Source: Paragorgia papillata (taxonomy: Eukaryota; Cnidaria; Anthozoa; Scleralcyonacea; Coralliidae). Taken from it: a stretch of DNA of 64,000 nt. The stretch covers positions 1,279,501 through 1,343,500 of the forward strand of contig JAWNZC010000444.1 in assembly GCA_035771165.1 (NCBI GenBank), written 5' to 3'. Made by a program: the position numbers and the translations under genes. The notes beneath the pieces are model-generated. The model was not told the DNA's origin. It made no database searches and saw nothing but the letters and a program-made list of their open reading frames with translations. Below are positions 38,478 through 52,310 of this stretch, in pieces; positions within the stretch are counted from its first letter, which is position 1, and every line of letters begins with the position of its first letter.

Positions 38478-39769
38478 TTTCTAACAAACCTCGAGCAGTC
38501 TCAACAAGAAAGATATCTTCCAACTCTATCGATGTTTCCTGGAACGTTCCAGATCACCCTAATGGCATCATACTTCACTACCGTATTTCTTGGAAGCTAT
38601 TGGAAGATGATAACAACAAAACGGTTGCAAGTGAATCTATTGTTGATGACAATGTATCGTCTATAGTTAGGTCATACACTATAACGAATTTGGGTGAGTT
38701 ATCAAAACATTTTCTAATTAAAGACTACTCTAATAGATTTTGTACATTAACGTGACTTTTTCACTATGTGCATTTTCATTCGTTGTTGACCGTGATCTTT
38801 TAAAGGACACACACATAGATGACGTCAAATCACATCAGGATACTTGTTTTTTCTTTTTTTATCCCTGAAAAATTATTCAATAAACCAGTTGAATTTTTAT
38901 TGTATAAAACAAATAGATTACATTTTTCTGTGTTTGCGTGTGTGCGATTTTTTACCCGCTGTGACGTCATCCGTGATCTATTACAGTACACACGGAAGAA
39001 AGTAATCTATTTGTTAAATAAAAAAATTTTAATACGAATTTACGTTGTTTATGTATATATTAATTTACGATATATATGTCCATTACATACCAGTTATATG
39101 GATAGGAAACATGGGTAACCAGCTTGAAAGCTTATGCTGCTCTTGTTGGCGCTCACTATCTTTACTACCATTCTTGTTATTTATATATTTTGCTTTACTC
39201 TGTTGTTGTTTTTTTCTAATTATTCATTGTTAATTTTCTTAAGACAGTGTAAATAGAATTGAATTGAATTGATAGGTTAAACAACTCGTGCACTCGCTGC
39301 TATTTCTCATTCTCCCTAGCTTTCACTCATGTTTTTGATGAATTTTCATAAATATTGCTTTTTTGCCAGATGGAGTTTCTTTTGTTTTCGTGTGACTTAC
39401 ATGTATAACATGGTACAGATTTTATAATTAACCAATTGCACGTTCTGATACACAGTTATATGATATATATACAATATGAGCAGCCCACTGTATGGGTATT
39501 TACGACGTGAGCCGAAAAACAATGAGAAAATCGGTCAGAAAATTTATCTAACTCAGAACGAATTGATATCCGATTTACAACACTTGATTAAAAATGTAAT
39601 TTTTTTTGAATTTTCATTATGAAATTTTAATAAATTGAATATGTATAAATATTTTACTACTTTTTTCACTGTTTAGAACCATATCGTCTTTACAACATTA
39701 ATGTTTCTGCGTTTACAAGCATCGATGAAGGAGCACGTGCTGTTGTTCAGGAAAGGACTAATGAATCTG
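38478..39769 (+). CDS. FN3 module 21 (exons 38478-38693 and 39677-39769)
   Basis: Exon A is consensus; exon B has G89D in the F-G loop (SIDEGA). It shares this and several intron variants with module 23, forming half of a two-unit duplication. Confidence 0.9.
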
Positions 39770-40016
39770 GTTTGTGTGATAGTTTGTTAATGAGTTAATA
39801 ATAAATTAATTTGACAGAGAAAGAAGTTACTGTGCTGTAAACTAACGTATCTTGATCCTAGGAAACATGAAGATTTTTTATTCAGTTTCACTTTTTTTTC
39901 TTTTTAGTGTTTTTCTTTCTTGGCTAGGAATTTTTTCATTTTTGTAAAAAATATTGCTTAATAATATATAGGTTTACTATATCAACTAATAATTTCTCTA
40001 TTATAATTTTTTTTAG

Positions 40017-41307
40017 TTTCTAACAAACCTCGAGCAGTCTCAACAAGAAAGATATCTTCCAACTCTATCGATGTTTCCTGGAACGTTCCAGATCACCCTA
40101 ATGGCATCATACTTCACTACCGTATTTCTTGGAAGCTATTGGAAGATGATAACAACAAAACGGTTGCAAGTGAATCTATTGTTGATGACAATGTATCGTC
40201 TATAGTTAGGTCATACACTATAACGAATTTGGGTGAGTTATCAAAACATTTTCTAATTAAAGACTACTCTAATAGATTTTGTACATTAACGTGACTTTTT
40301 CACTATGTGCATTTTCATTCGTTGTTGACCGTGATCTTTTAAAGGACACACACATAGATGACGTCAAATCACATCCGGATACTTGTTTTTTCTTTTTTTA
40401 TCGCTGAAAAATTATTCAATAAACCAGTTGAATTTTTATTGTATAAAACAAATAGATTACATTTTTCTGTGTTTGTGTGTGTGCGATTTTTTACCTGCTG
40501 TGACGTCATCCGTGATCTATTACAGTACACACGGAAGAAAGTAATCTATTTGTTAAATAAAAAATTTTAATACGAATTTACGTTCTTTATGTATATATTA
40601 ATTTACGATATATATGTCCATTACATACCAGTTATATGGATAGGAAACATGGGTAACCAGCTTGAAAGCTTATGCTGCTCTTGTTGGCGCTCACTATCTT
40701 TACTACCATTCTTGTTATTTATATATTTTGCTTTACTCTGTTGTTGTTTTTTTCTAATTATTCATTGTTAATTTTCTTAAGACAGTGTAAATAGAATTGA
40801 ATTGAATTGATAGGTTAAAACAACTCGTGCACTCGCTGCTATTTCTCATGCTCCCAAGCTTTCACTCATGTTTTTGATGAATTTTCATAAATATTGCTTT
40901 TTTGCCAGATGGAGTTTCTTTTGTTTTCGTGTGACTTACATGTATAACATGGTACAGATTTTGTAATTAACCAATTGCACGTTCTGATACACAGTTATAT
41001 GATATATATACAATATGAGCAGCCCACTGTATGGGTATTTACGACGTGAGCCGAAAACAATGAGAAAATCGCGCAGAAAATTTATCTAACTCAGAACGAA
41101 TTGATATCCGATTTACAACACTTGATTTAAAAATGTAATTTTTTTGAATTTTCATTATGAAATATTAATCAATTGAATATGTATAAATATTTTACTACTT
41201 TTTTCACTGTTTAGAACCATATCGTCTTTACAACATTAATGTTTCTGCGTTTACAAGCATCGGTGAAGGAGCACGTGCTGTTGTTCAGGAAAGGACTAAT
41301 GAATCTG
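40017..41307 (+). CDS. FN3 module 22 (exons 40017-40232 and 41215-41307)
   Basis: Consensus protein. Intron markers (TTACCTGCTG, ACGTTCTTTATG, ATCGCGCAGA) are shared with module 24. Confidence 0.9.
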
Positions 41308-41558
41308 GTTTGTGTGATAGTTTGTTAATGAGTTAATAATAAATTAATTTGACAGAGAAGAAAGAAGTTACTGTGCTGTAAACTAACGTATCTTGATCCT
41401 AGGAAACATGAAGATTTTTTATTCAGTTTCACTTTTTTTTCTTTTTAGTGTTTTTCTTTCTTGGCTAGGATTTTTTTCATTTTTGTAAAAAATATTGCTT
41501 AATAATATATAGGTTTACTATATCAACTAATAATTCTCTCTATTATAATTTTTTTTAG

Positions 41559-42848
41559 TTTCTAACAAACCTCGAGCAGTCTCAACAAGAAAGATATCTT
41601 CCAACTCTATCGATGTTTCCTGGAACGTTCCAGATCACCCTAATGGCATCATACTTCACTACCGTATTTCTTGGAAGCTATTGGAAGATGATAACAACAA
41701 AACGGTTGCAAGTGAATCTATTGTTGATGACAATGTATCGTCTATAGTTAGGTCATACACTATAACGAATTTGGGTGAGTTATCAAAACATTTTCTAATT
41801 AAAGACTACTCTAATAGATTTTGTACATTAACGTGACTTTTTCACTATGTGCATTTTCATTCGTTGTTGACCGTGATCTTTTAAAGGACACACACATAGA
41901 TGACGTCAAATCACATCAGGATACTTGTTTTTTCTTTTTTTATCCCTGAAAAATTATTCAATAAACCAGTTGAATTTTTATTGTATAAAACAAATAGATT
42001 ACATTTTTCTGTGTTTGCGTGTGTGCGATTTTTTACCCGCTGTGACGTCATCCGTGATCTATTACAGTACACACGGAAGAAAGTAATCTATTTGTTAAAT
42101 AAAAAATTTTAATACGAATTTACGTTGTTTATGTATATATTAATTTACGATATATATGTCCATTACATACCAGTTATATGGATAGGAAACATGGGTAACC
42201 AGCTTGAAAGCTTATGCTGCTCTTGTTGGCGCTCACTATCTTTACTACCATTCTTGTTATTTATATATTTTGCTTTACTCTGTTGTTGTTTTTTTCTAAT
42301 TATTCATTGTTTAATTTTCTTAAGACAGTGTAAATAGAATTGAATTGAATTGATAGGTTAAACAACTCGTGCACTCGCTGCTATTTCTCATTCTCCCTAG
42401 CTTTCACTCATGTTTTTGATGAATTTTCATAAATATTGCTTTTTTGCCAGATGGAGTTTCTTTTGTTTTCGTGTGACTTACATGTATAACATGGTACAGA
42501 TTTTATAATTAACCAATTGCACGTTCTGATACACAGTTATATGATATATATACAATATGAGCAGCCCACTGTATGGGTATTTACGACGTGAGCCGAAAAC
42601 AATGAGAAAATCGGTCAGAAAATTTATCTAACTCAGAACGAATTGATATCCGATTTACAACACTTGATTAAAAATGTAATTTTTTTGAATTTTCATTATG
42701 AAATTTTAATAAATTGAATATGTATAAATATTTTACTACTTTTTTCACTGTTTAGAACCATATCGTCTTTACAACATTAATGTTTCTGCGTTTACAAGCA
42801 TCGATGAAGGAGCACGTGCTGTTGTTCAGGAAAGGACTAATGAATCTG
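41559..42848 (+). CDS. FN3 module 23 (exons 41559-41774 and 42756-42848)
   Basis: Near-duplicate of module 21, including G89D and the CTCCCTAGC and GAAATTTTAATAAATTG intron variants. Confidence 0.9.
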
Positions 42849-43094
42849 GTTTGTGTGATAGTTTGTTAATGAGTTAATAATAAATTAATTTGACAGAGAA
42901 AGAAGTTACTGTGCTGTAAACTAACGTATCTTGATCCTAGGAAACATGAAGATTTTTTATTCAGTTTCACTTTTTTTTCTTTTTAGTGTTTTTCTTTCTT
43001 GGCTAGGAATTTTTTCATTTTTGTAAAAAATATTGCTTAATAATATATAGGTTTACTATATCAACTAATAATTCTCTATTATAATTTTTTTTAG

Positions 43095-44383
43095 TTTCTA
43101 ACAAACCTCGAGCAGTCTCAACAAGAAAGATATCTTCCAACTCTATCGATGTTTCCTGGAACGTTCCAGATCACCCTAATGGCATCATACTTCACTACCG
43201 TATTTCTTGGAAGCTATTGGAAGATGATAACAACAAAACGGTTGCAAGTGAATCTATTGTTGATGACAATGTATCGTCTATAGTTAGGTCATACACTATA
43301 ACGAATTTGGGTGAGTTATCAAAACATTTTCTAATTAAAGACTACTCTAATAGATTTTGTACATTAACGTGACTTTTTCACTATGTGCATTTTCATTCGT
43401 TGTTGACCGTGATCTTTTAAAGGACACACACATAGATGACGTCAAATCACATCAGGATACTTGTTTTTTCTTTTTTTATCCCTGAAAAATTATTCAATAA
43501 ACCAGTTGAATTTTTATTGTATAAAACAAATAGATTACATTTTTCTGTGTTTGTGTGTGTGCGATTTTTTACCTGCTGTGACGTCATCCGTGATCTATTA
43601 CAGTACACACGGAAGAAAGTAATCTATTTGTTAAATAAAAAATTTTAATACGAATTTACGTTCTTTATGTATATATTAATTTACGATATATATGTCCATT
43701 ACATACCAGTTATATGGATAGGAAACATGGGTAACCAGCTTGAAAGCTTATGCTGCTCTTGTTGGCGCTCACTATCTTTACTACCATTCTTGTTATTTAT
43801 ATATTTTGCTTTACTCTGTTGTTGTTTTTTTCTAATTATTCATTGTTAATTTTCTTAAGACAGTGTAAATAGAATTGAATTGAATTGATAGGTTAAACAA
43901 CTCGTGCACTCGCTGCTATTTCTCATGCTCCCAAGCTTTCACTCATGTTTTTGATGAATTTTCATAAATATTGCTTTTTTGCCAGATGGAGTTTCTTTTG
44001 TTTTCGTGTGACTTACATGTATAACATGGTACAGATTTTGTAATTAACCAATTGCACGTTCTGATACACAGTTATATGATATATATACAATATGAGCAGC
44101 CCACTGTATGGGTATTTACGACGTGAGCCGAAAACAATGAGAAAATCGCGCAGAAAATTTATCTAACTCAGAACGAATTGATATCCGATTTACAACACTT
44201 GATTAAAAATGTAATTTTTTTGAATTTTCATTATGAAATATTAATCAATTGAATATGTATAAATATTTTACTACCTTTTTCACTGTTTAGAACCATATCG
44301 TCTTTACAACATTAATGTTTCTGCGTTTACAAGCATCGGTGAAGGAGCACGTGCTGTTGTTCAGAAAAGGACTAATGAATCTG
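43095..44383 (+). CDS. FN3 module 24 (exons 43095-43310 and 44291-44383)
   Basis: Near-duplicate of module 22 in its introns; exon B has a private E98K. Confidence 0.9.
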
Positions 44384-44629
44384 GTTTGTGTGATAGTTTG
44401 TTAATGAGTTTATAATAAATTAATTTGACAGAGAAAGAAGTTACTGTGCTGTAAACTAACGTATCTTGATCCTAGGAAACATGAAAATTTTTTATTCAGT
44501 TTCACTTTTTTTTCTTTTTAGTGTTTTTCTTTCTTGGCTAGGAATTTTTTCATTTTTGTAAAAAATATTGCTTAATAATATATAGGTTTACTATATCAAC
44601 TAATAATTCTCTATTATAATTTTTTTTAG

Positions 44630-45922
44630 TTTCTAACAAACCTCGAGCAGTCTCAACAAGAAAGATATCTTCCAACTCTATCGATGTTTCCTGGAACGTT
44701 CCAGATCACCCTAATGGCATCATACTTCACTACCGTATTTCTTGGAAGCTATTGGAAGATGATAACAACAAAAACGGTTGCAAGTGAATCTATTGTTGAT
44801 GACAATGTATCGTCTATAGTTAGGTCATACACTATAACGAATTTGGGTGAGTTATCAAAACATTTTCTAATTAAAGACTACTCTAATAAATTTTGTACAT
44901 TAAACGTGACTTTTTCACTATGTGCATTTTCATTCGTTGTTGACCGTGATCTTTTAAAGGACACACACATAGATGACGTCAAATCACATCAGGATACTTG
45001 TTTTTTCTTTTTTTATCCCTGAAAAATTATTCAATAAACCAGTTGAATTTTTATTGTATAAAACAAATAGATTACATTTTTCTGTGTTTGTGTGTGTGCG
45101 ATTTTTTACCCGCTGTGACGTCATCCGTGATCTATTACAGTACACACGGAAGAAAATAATCTATTTGTTAAATAAAAAATTTTAATACGAATTTACGTTG
45201 TTTATGTATATATTAATTTACGATATATATGTCCATTACATACCAGTTATATGGATAGGAAACATGGGTAACCAGCTTGAAAGCTTATGCTGCTCTTGTT
45301 GGCGCTCACTATCTTTACTACCATTCTTGTTATTTATATATTTTGCTTTACTCTGTTGTTGTTTTTTTCTAATTATTCATTGTTAATTTTCTTAAGACAG
45401 TGTAAATAGAATTGAATTGAATTGATAGGTTAAACAACTCGTGCACTCGCTGCTATTTCTCATTCTCCCAAGCTTTCACTCATGTTTTTGATGAATTTTC
45501 ATAAATATTGCTTTTTTGCCAGATGGAGTTTCTTTTGTTTTCGTGTGACTTACATGTATAACATGGTACAGATTTTGTAATTAACCAATTGCACGTTCTG
45601 ATACACAGTTATATGATATATATACAATATGAGCAGCCCACTGTATGGGTATTTACGACGTGAGCCGAAAACAATGAGAAAATCGGTCAGAAAATTTATC
45701 TAACTCAGAAACGAATTGATATCCGATTTACAACACTTGATTAAAAATGTAATTTTTTTTGAATTTTCATTATGAAATATTAATCAATTGAATATGTATA
45801 AATATTTTACTACTTTTTTCACTGTTTAGAACCATATCGTCTTTACAACATTAATGTTTCTGCGTTTACAAGCATCGGTGAAGGAGCACGTGCTGTTGTT
45901 CAGGAAAGGACTAATGAATCTG
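44630..45922 (+). CDS. FN3 module 25 (exons 44630-44846 and 45830-45922); +1 frameshift in exon A
   Basis: Exon A is 217 bp owing to an extra A in the AACAAAAACGG run near 44773 (codons 47-49). Two further one-base insertions follow in the intron (about 44904 and 45710). Exon B is consensus. Confidence 0.74.
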
Positions 45923-46169
45923 GTTTGTGTGATAGTTTGTTAATGAGTTAATAATAAATTAATTTGACAGAGAAAGAAGTTACTGTGCTGTAAACTAACG
46001 TATCTTGATCCTAGGAAACATGAAGATTTTTTATTCAGTTTCACTTTTTTTTTCTTTTTAGTGTTTTTCTTTCTTGGCTAGGAATTTTTTCATTTTTGTA
46101 AAAAATATTGCTTAATAATATATAGGTTTACTATATCAACTAATAATTCTCTATTATAATTTTTTTTAG

Positions 46170-47460
46170 TTTCTAACAAACCTCGAGCAGTCTCAACAAG
46201 AAAGATATCTTCCAACTCTATCGATGTTTCCTGGAACGTTCCAGATCACCCTAATGGCATCATACTTCACTACCGTATTTCTTGGAAGCTATTGGAAGAT
46301 GATAACAACAAAACGGTTGCAAGTGAATCTATTGTTGATGACAATGTATCGTCTATAGTTAGGTCATACACTATAACGAATTTGGGTGAGTTATCAAAAC
46401 ATTTTCTAATTAAAGACTACTCTAATAGATTTTGTACATTAACGTGACTTTTTCACTATGTGCATTTTCATTCGTTGTTGACCGTGATCTTTTAAAAGGA
46501 CACACACATAGATGACGTCAAATCACATCAGGATACTTGTTTTTTCTTTTTTTATCCCTGAAAAATTATTCAATAAACCAGTTGAATTTTTATTGTATAA
46601 AACAAATAGATTACATTTTTCTGTGTTTGTGTGTGTGCGATTTTTTACCCGCTGTGACGTCATCCGTGATCTATTACAGTACACACGGAAGAAAGTAATC
46701 TATTTGTTAAATAAAAAATTTTAATACGAATTTACGTTGTTTATGTATATATTAATTTACGATATATATGTCCTTTACATACCAGTTATATGGATAGGAA
46801 ACATGTGTAACCAGCTTGAAAGCTTATGCTGCTCTTGTTGGCGCTCACTATCTTTACTACCATTCTTGTTATTTATATATTTTGCTTTACTCTGTTGTTG
46901 TTTTTTTCTAATTATTCATTGTTAATTTTCTTAAGACAGTGTAAATAGAATTGAATTGAATTGATAGGTTAAACAACTCGTGCACTCGCTGCTATTTCTC
47001 ATTCTCCCAAGCTTTCACTCATGTTTTTGATGAATTTTCATAAATATTGCTTTTTTGCCAGATGGAGTTTCTTTTGTTTTCGTGTGACTTACATGTATAA
47101 CATGGTACAGATTTTGTAATTAACCAATTGCACGTTCTGATACACAGTTATATGATATATATACAATATGAGCAGCCCACTGTATGGGTATTTACGACGT
47201 GAGCCGAAAACAATGAGAAAATCGCTCAGAAAATTTATCTAACTCAGAACGAATTGATATCCGATTTACAACACTTGATTAAAAATGTAATTTTTTTTGA
47301 ATTTTCATTATGAAATATTAATCAATTGAATATGTATAAATATTTTACTACTTTTTTCACTGTTTAGAACCATATCGTCTTTACAACATTAATGTTTCAG
47401 CGTTTACAAGCATCGGTGAAGGAGCACGTGCTGTTGTTCAGGAAAGGACTAATGAATCTG
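46170..47460 (+). CDS. FN3 module 26 (exons 46170-46385 and 47368-47460)
   Basis: Consensus protein with a silent TCT to TCA at Ser83. Intron markers (GTCCTTTACAT, CATGTGTAACC, ATCGCTCAG) are shared with modules 27 and 33. Confidence 0.9.
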
Positions 47461-47706
47461 GTTTGTGTGATAGTTTGTTAATGAGTTAATAATAAATTAA
47501 TTTGACAGAGAAAGAAGTTACTGTGCTGTAAACTAACGTATCTTTATCCTAGGAAACATGAAGATTTTTTATTCAGTTTCACTTTTTTTTCTTTTTAGTG
47601 TTTTTCTTTCTTGGCTAGGAATTTTTTCATTTTTGTAAAAAATATTGCTTAATAATATATAGGTTTATTATATCAACTAATAATTCTCTATTATAATTTT
47701 TTTTAG

Positions 47707-48995
47707 TTTCTAACAAACCTCGAGCAGTCTCAACAAGAAAGATATCTTCCAACTCTATCGATGTTTCCTGGAACGTTCCAGATCACCCTAATGGCATCAT
47801 ACTTCACTACCGTATTTCTTGGAAGCTATTGGAAGATGATAACAACAAAACGGTTGCAAGTGAATCTATTGTTGATGACAATGTATCGTCTATAGTTAGG
47901 TCATACACTATAACGAATTTGGGTGAGTTATCAAAACATTTTCTAATTAAAGACTACTCTAATAGATTTTGTACATTAACGTGACTTTTTCACTATGTGC
48001 ATTTTCATTCGTTGTTGACCGTGATCTTTTAAAGGACACACACATAGATGACGTCAAATCACATCAGGATACTTGTTTTTTCTTTTTTTATCCCTGAAAA
48101 ATTATTCAATAAACCAGTTGAATTTTTATTGTATAAAACAAATAGATTACATTTTTCTGTGTTTGTGTGTGTGCGATTTTTTACCCGCTGTGACGTCATC
48201 CGTGATCTATTACAGTACACACGGAAGAAAGTAATCTATTTGTTAAATAAAAAATTTTAATACGAATTTACGTTGTTTATGTATATATTAATTTACGATA
48301 TATATGTCCTTTACATACCAGTTATATGGATAGGAAACATGTGTAACCAGCTTGAAAGCTTATGCTGCTCTTGTTGGCGCTCACTATCTTTACTACCATT
48401 CTTGTTATTTATATATTTTGCTTTACTCTGTTGTTGTTTTTTTCTAATTATTCATTGTTAATTTTCTTAAGACAGTGTAAATAGAATTGAATTGAATTGA
48501 TAGGTTAAACAACTCGTGCACTCGCTGCTATTTCTCATTCTCCCAAGCTTTCACTCATGTTTTTGATGAATTTTCATAAATATTGCTTTTTTGCCAGATG
48601 GAGTTTCTTTTGTTTTCGTGTGACTTACATGTATAACATGGTACAGATTTTGTAATTAACCAATTGCACGTTCTGATACACAGTTATATGATATATATAC
48701 AATATGAGCAGCCCACTGTATGGGTATTTACGACGTGAGCCGAAAACAATGAGAAAATCGCTCAGAAAATTTATCTAACTCAGAACGAATTGATATCCGA
48801 TTTACAACACTTGATTAAAAATGTAATTTTTTTGAATTTTCATTATGAAATATTAATCAATTGAATATGTATAAATATTTTACTACTTTTTTCACTGTTT
48901 AGAACCATATCGTCTTTACAACATTAATGTTTCTGCGTTTACAAGCATCGGTGAAGGAGCACGTGCTGTTGTTCAGGAAAGGACTAATGAATCTG
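47707..48995 (+). CDS. FN3 module 27 (exons 47707-47922 and 48903-48995)
   Basis: Consensus protein; intron type identical to module 26. Confidence 0.9.
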
Positions 48996-49241
48996 GTTTG
49001 TGTGATAGTTTGTTAATGAGTTAATAATAAATTAATTTGACAGAGAAAGAAGTTACTGTGCTGTAAACTAACGTATCTTGATCCTAGGAAACATGAAGAT
49101 TTTTTATTCAGTTTCACTTTTTTTTCTTTTTAGTGTTTTTCTTTCTTGGCTAGGAATTTTTTCATTTTTGTAAAAAATATTGCTTAATAATATATAGGTT
49201 TACTATATCAACTAATAATTCTCTATTATAATTTTTTTTAG

Positions 49242-50530
49242 TTTCTAACAAACCTCGAGCAGTCTCAACAAGAAAGATATCTTGCAACTCTATCGATGTT
49301 TCCTGGAACGTTCCAGATCACCCTAATGGCATCATACTTCACTACCGTATTTCTTGGAAGCTATTGGAAGATGATAACAACAAAACGGTTGCAAGTGAAT
49401 CTATTGTTGATGACAATGTATCGTCTATAGTTAGGTCATACACTATAACGAATTTGGGTGAGTTATCAAAACATTTTCTAATTAAAGACTACTCTAATAG
49501 ATTTTGTACATTAACGTGACTTTTTCACTATGTGCATTTTCATTCGTTGTTGACCGTGATCTTTTAAAGGACACACACATAGATGACGTCAAATCACATC
49601 AGGATACTTGTTTTTTCTTTTTTTATCCCTGAAAAATTATTCAATAAACCAGTTGAATTTTTATTGTATAAAACAAATAGATTACATTTTTCTGTGTTTG
49701 TATGTGTGCGATTTTTTACCCGCTGTGACGTCATCCGTGATCTATTACAGTACACACGGAAGAAAGTAATCTATTTGTTAAATAAAAAATTTTAATACGA
49801 ATTTACGTTGTTTATGTATATATTAATTTACGATATATATGTCCATTACATACCAGTTATATGGATAGGAAACATGGGTAACCAGCTTGAAAGCTTATGC
49901 TGCTCTTGTTGGCGCTCACTATCTTTACTACCATTCTTGTTATTTATATATTTTGCTTTACTCTGTTGTTGTTTTTTTCTAATTATTCATTGTTTATTTT
50001 CTTAAGACAGTGTAAATAGAATTGAATTGAATTGATAGGTTAAACAACTCGTGCACTCGCTGCTATTTATCATTCTCCCAAGCTTTCACTCATGTTTTTG
50101 ATGAATTTTCATAAATATTGCTTTTTTGCCAGATGGAGTTTCTTTTGTTTTCGTGTGACTTACATGTATAACATGGTACAGATTTTGTAATTAACCAATT
50201 GCACGTTCTGATACACAGTTATATGATATATATACAATATGAGCAGCCCACTGTATGGGTATTTACGACGTGAGCCGAAAACAATGAGAAAATCGGTCAG
50301 AAAATTTATCTAACTCAGAACGAATTGATATCCGATTTACAACACTTGATTAAAAATGTAATTTTTTTGAATTTTCATTATGAAATATTAATCAATTGAA
50401 TATGTATAAATATTTTACTACTTTTTTCACTGTTTAGAACCATATCGTCTTTACAACATTAATGTTTCTGCGTTTACAAGCATCGGTGAAGGAGCACTTG
50501 CTGTTGTTCAGGAAAGGACTAATGAATCTG
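49242..50530 (+). CDS. FN3 module 28 (exons 49242-49457 and 50438-50530)
   Basis: S15C in exon A, the second cysteine gained in the array, and R93L in exon B. R93L and the intron variants TGTTTATTTTC and ATTTATCATTC are shared with module 29. Confidence 0.88.
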
Positions 50531-50776
50531 GTTTGTGTGATAGTTTGTTAATGAGTTAATAATAAATTAATTTGACAGAGAAAGAAGTTACTGTGCTGTA
50601 AACTAACGTATCTTTATCCTAGGAAACATGAAGATTTTTTATTCAGTTTCACTTTTTTTTCTTTTTAGTGTTTTTCTTTCTTGGCTAGGAATTTTTTCAT
50701 TTTTGTAAAAAATATTGCTTAATAATATATAGGTTTACTATATCAACTAATAATTCTCTATTATAATTTTTTTTAG

Positions 50777-52065
50777 TTTCTAACAAACCTCGAGCAGTCT
50801 CAACAAGAAAGATATCTTCCAACTCTATCGATGTTTCCTGGAACGTTCCAGATCACCCTAATGGCATCATACTTCACTACCGTATTTCTTGGAAGCTATT
50901 GGAAGATGATAACAACAAAACGGTTGCAAGTGAATCTATTGTTGATGACAATGTATCGTCTATAGTTAGGTCATACACTATAACGAATTTGGGTGAGTTA
51001 TCAAAACATTTTCTAATTAAAGACTACTCTAATAGATTTTGTACATTAACGTGACTTTTTCACTATGTGCATTTTCATTCGTTGTTGACCGTGATCTTTT
51101 AAAGGACACACACATAGATGACGTCAAATCACATCAGGATACTTGTTTTTTCTTTTTTTATCCCTGAAAAATTATTCAATAAACCAGTTGAATTTTTATT
51201 GTATAAAACAAATAGATTACATTTTTCTGTGTTTGTATGTGTGCGATTTTTTACCCGCTGTGACGTCATCCGTGATCTATTACAGTACACACGGAAGAAA
51301 GTAATCTATTTGTTAAATAAAAAATTTTAATACGAATTTACGTTGTTTATGTATATATTAATTTACGATATATATGTCCATTACATACCAGTTATATGGA
51401 TAGGAAACATGGGTAACCAGCTTGAAAGCTTATGCTGCTCTTGTTGGCGCTCACTATCTTTACTACCATTCTTGTTATTTATATATTTTGCTTTACTCTG
51501 TTGTTGTTTTTTTCTAATTATTCATTGTTTATTTTCTTAAGACAGTGTAAATAGAATTGAATTGAATTGATAGGTTAAACAACTCGTGCACTCGCTGCTA
51601 TTTATCATTCTCCCAAGCTTTCACTCATGTTTTTGATGAATTTTCATAAATATTGCTTTTTTGCCAGATGGAGTTTCTTTTGTTTTCGTGTGACTTACAT
51701 GTATAACATGGTACAGATTTTGTAATTAACCAATTGCACGTTCTGATACACAGTTATATGATATATATACAATATGAGCAGCCCACTGTATGGGTATTTA
51801 CGACGTGAGCCGAAAACAATGAGAAAATCGGTCAGAAAATTTATCTAACTCAGAACGAATTGATATCCGATTTACAACACTTGATTAAAAATGTAATTTT
51901 TTTGAATTTTCATTATGAAATATTAATCAATTGAATATGTATAAATATTTTACTACTTTTTTCACTGTTTAGAACCATATCGTCTTTACAACATTAATGT
52001 TTCTGCGTTTACAAGCATCGGTGAAGGAGCACTTGCTGTTGTTCAGGAAAGGACTAATGAATCTG
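50777..52065 (+). CDS. FN3 module 29 (exons 50777-50992 and 51973-52065)
   Basis: Exon A consensus; exon B R93L as in module 28, so the two are a recent duplicate pair. Confidence 0.9.
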
Positions 52066-52310
52066 GTTTGTGTGATAGTTTGTTAATGAGTTAATAATAA
52101 ATTAATTTGACAGAGAAAGAAGTTACTGTGCTGTAAACTAACGTATCTTGATCTAGGAAACATGAAGATTTTTTATTCAGTTTCACTTTTTTTTCTTTTT
52201 AGTGTTTTTCTTTCTTGGCTAGGAATTTTTTCATTTTTGTAAAAAATATTGCTTAATAATATATAGGTTTACTATATCAACTAATAATTCTCTATTATAA
52301 TTTTTTTTAG

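Noticed and set aside
44684..45022. 112-codon open frame starting MFPGTFQITL and joining exon A to intron
   Set aside because: Arises from an out-of-frame ATG in exon A plus local +1 insertions; it runs through a good splice donor.
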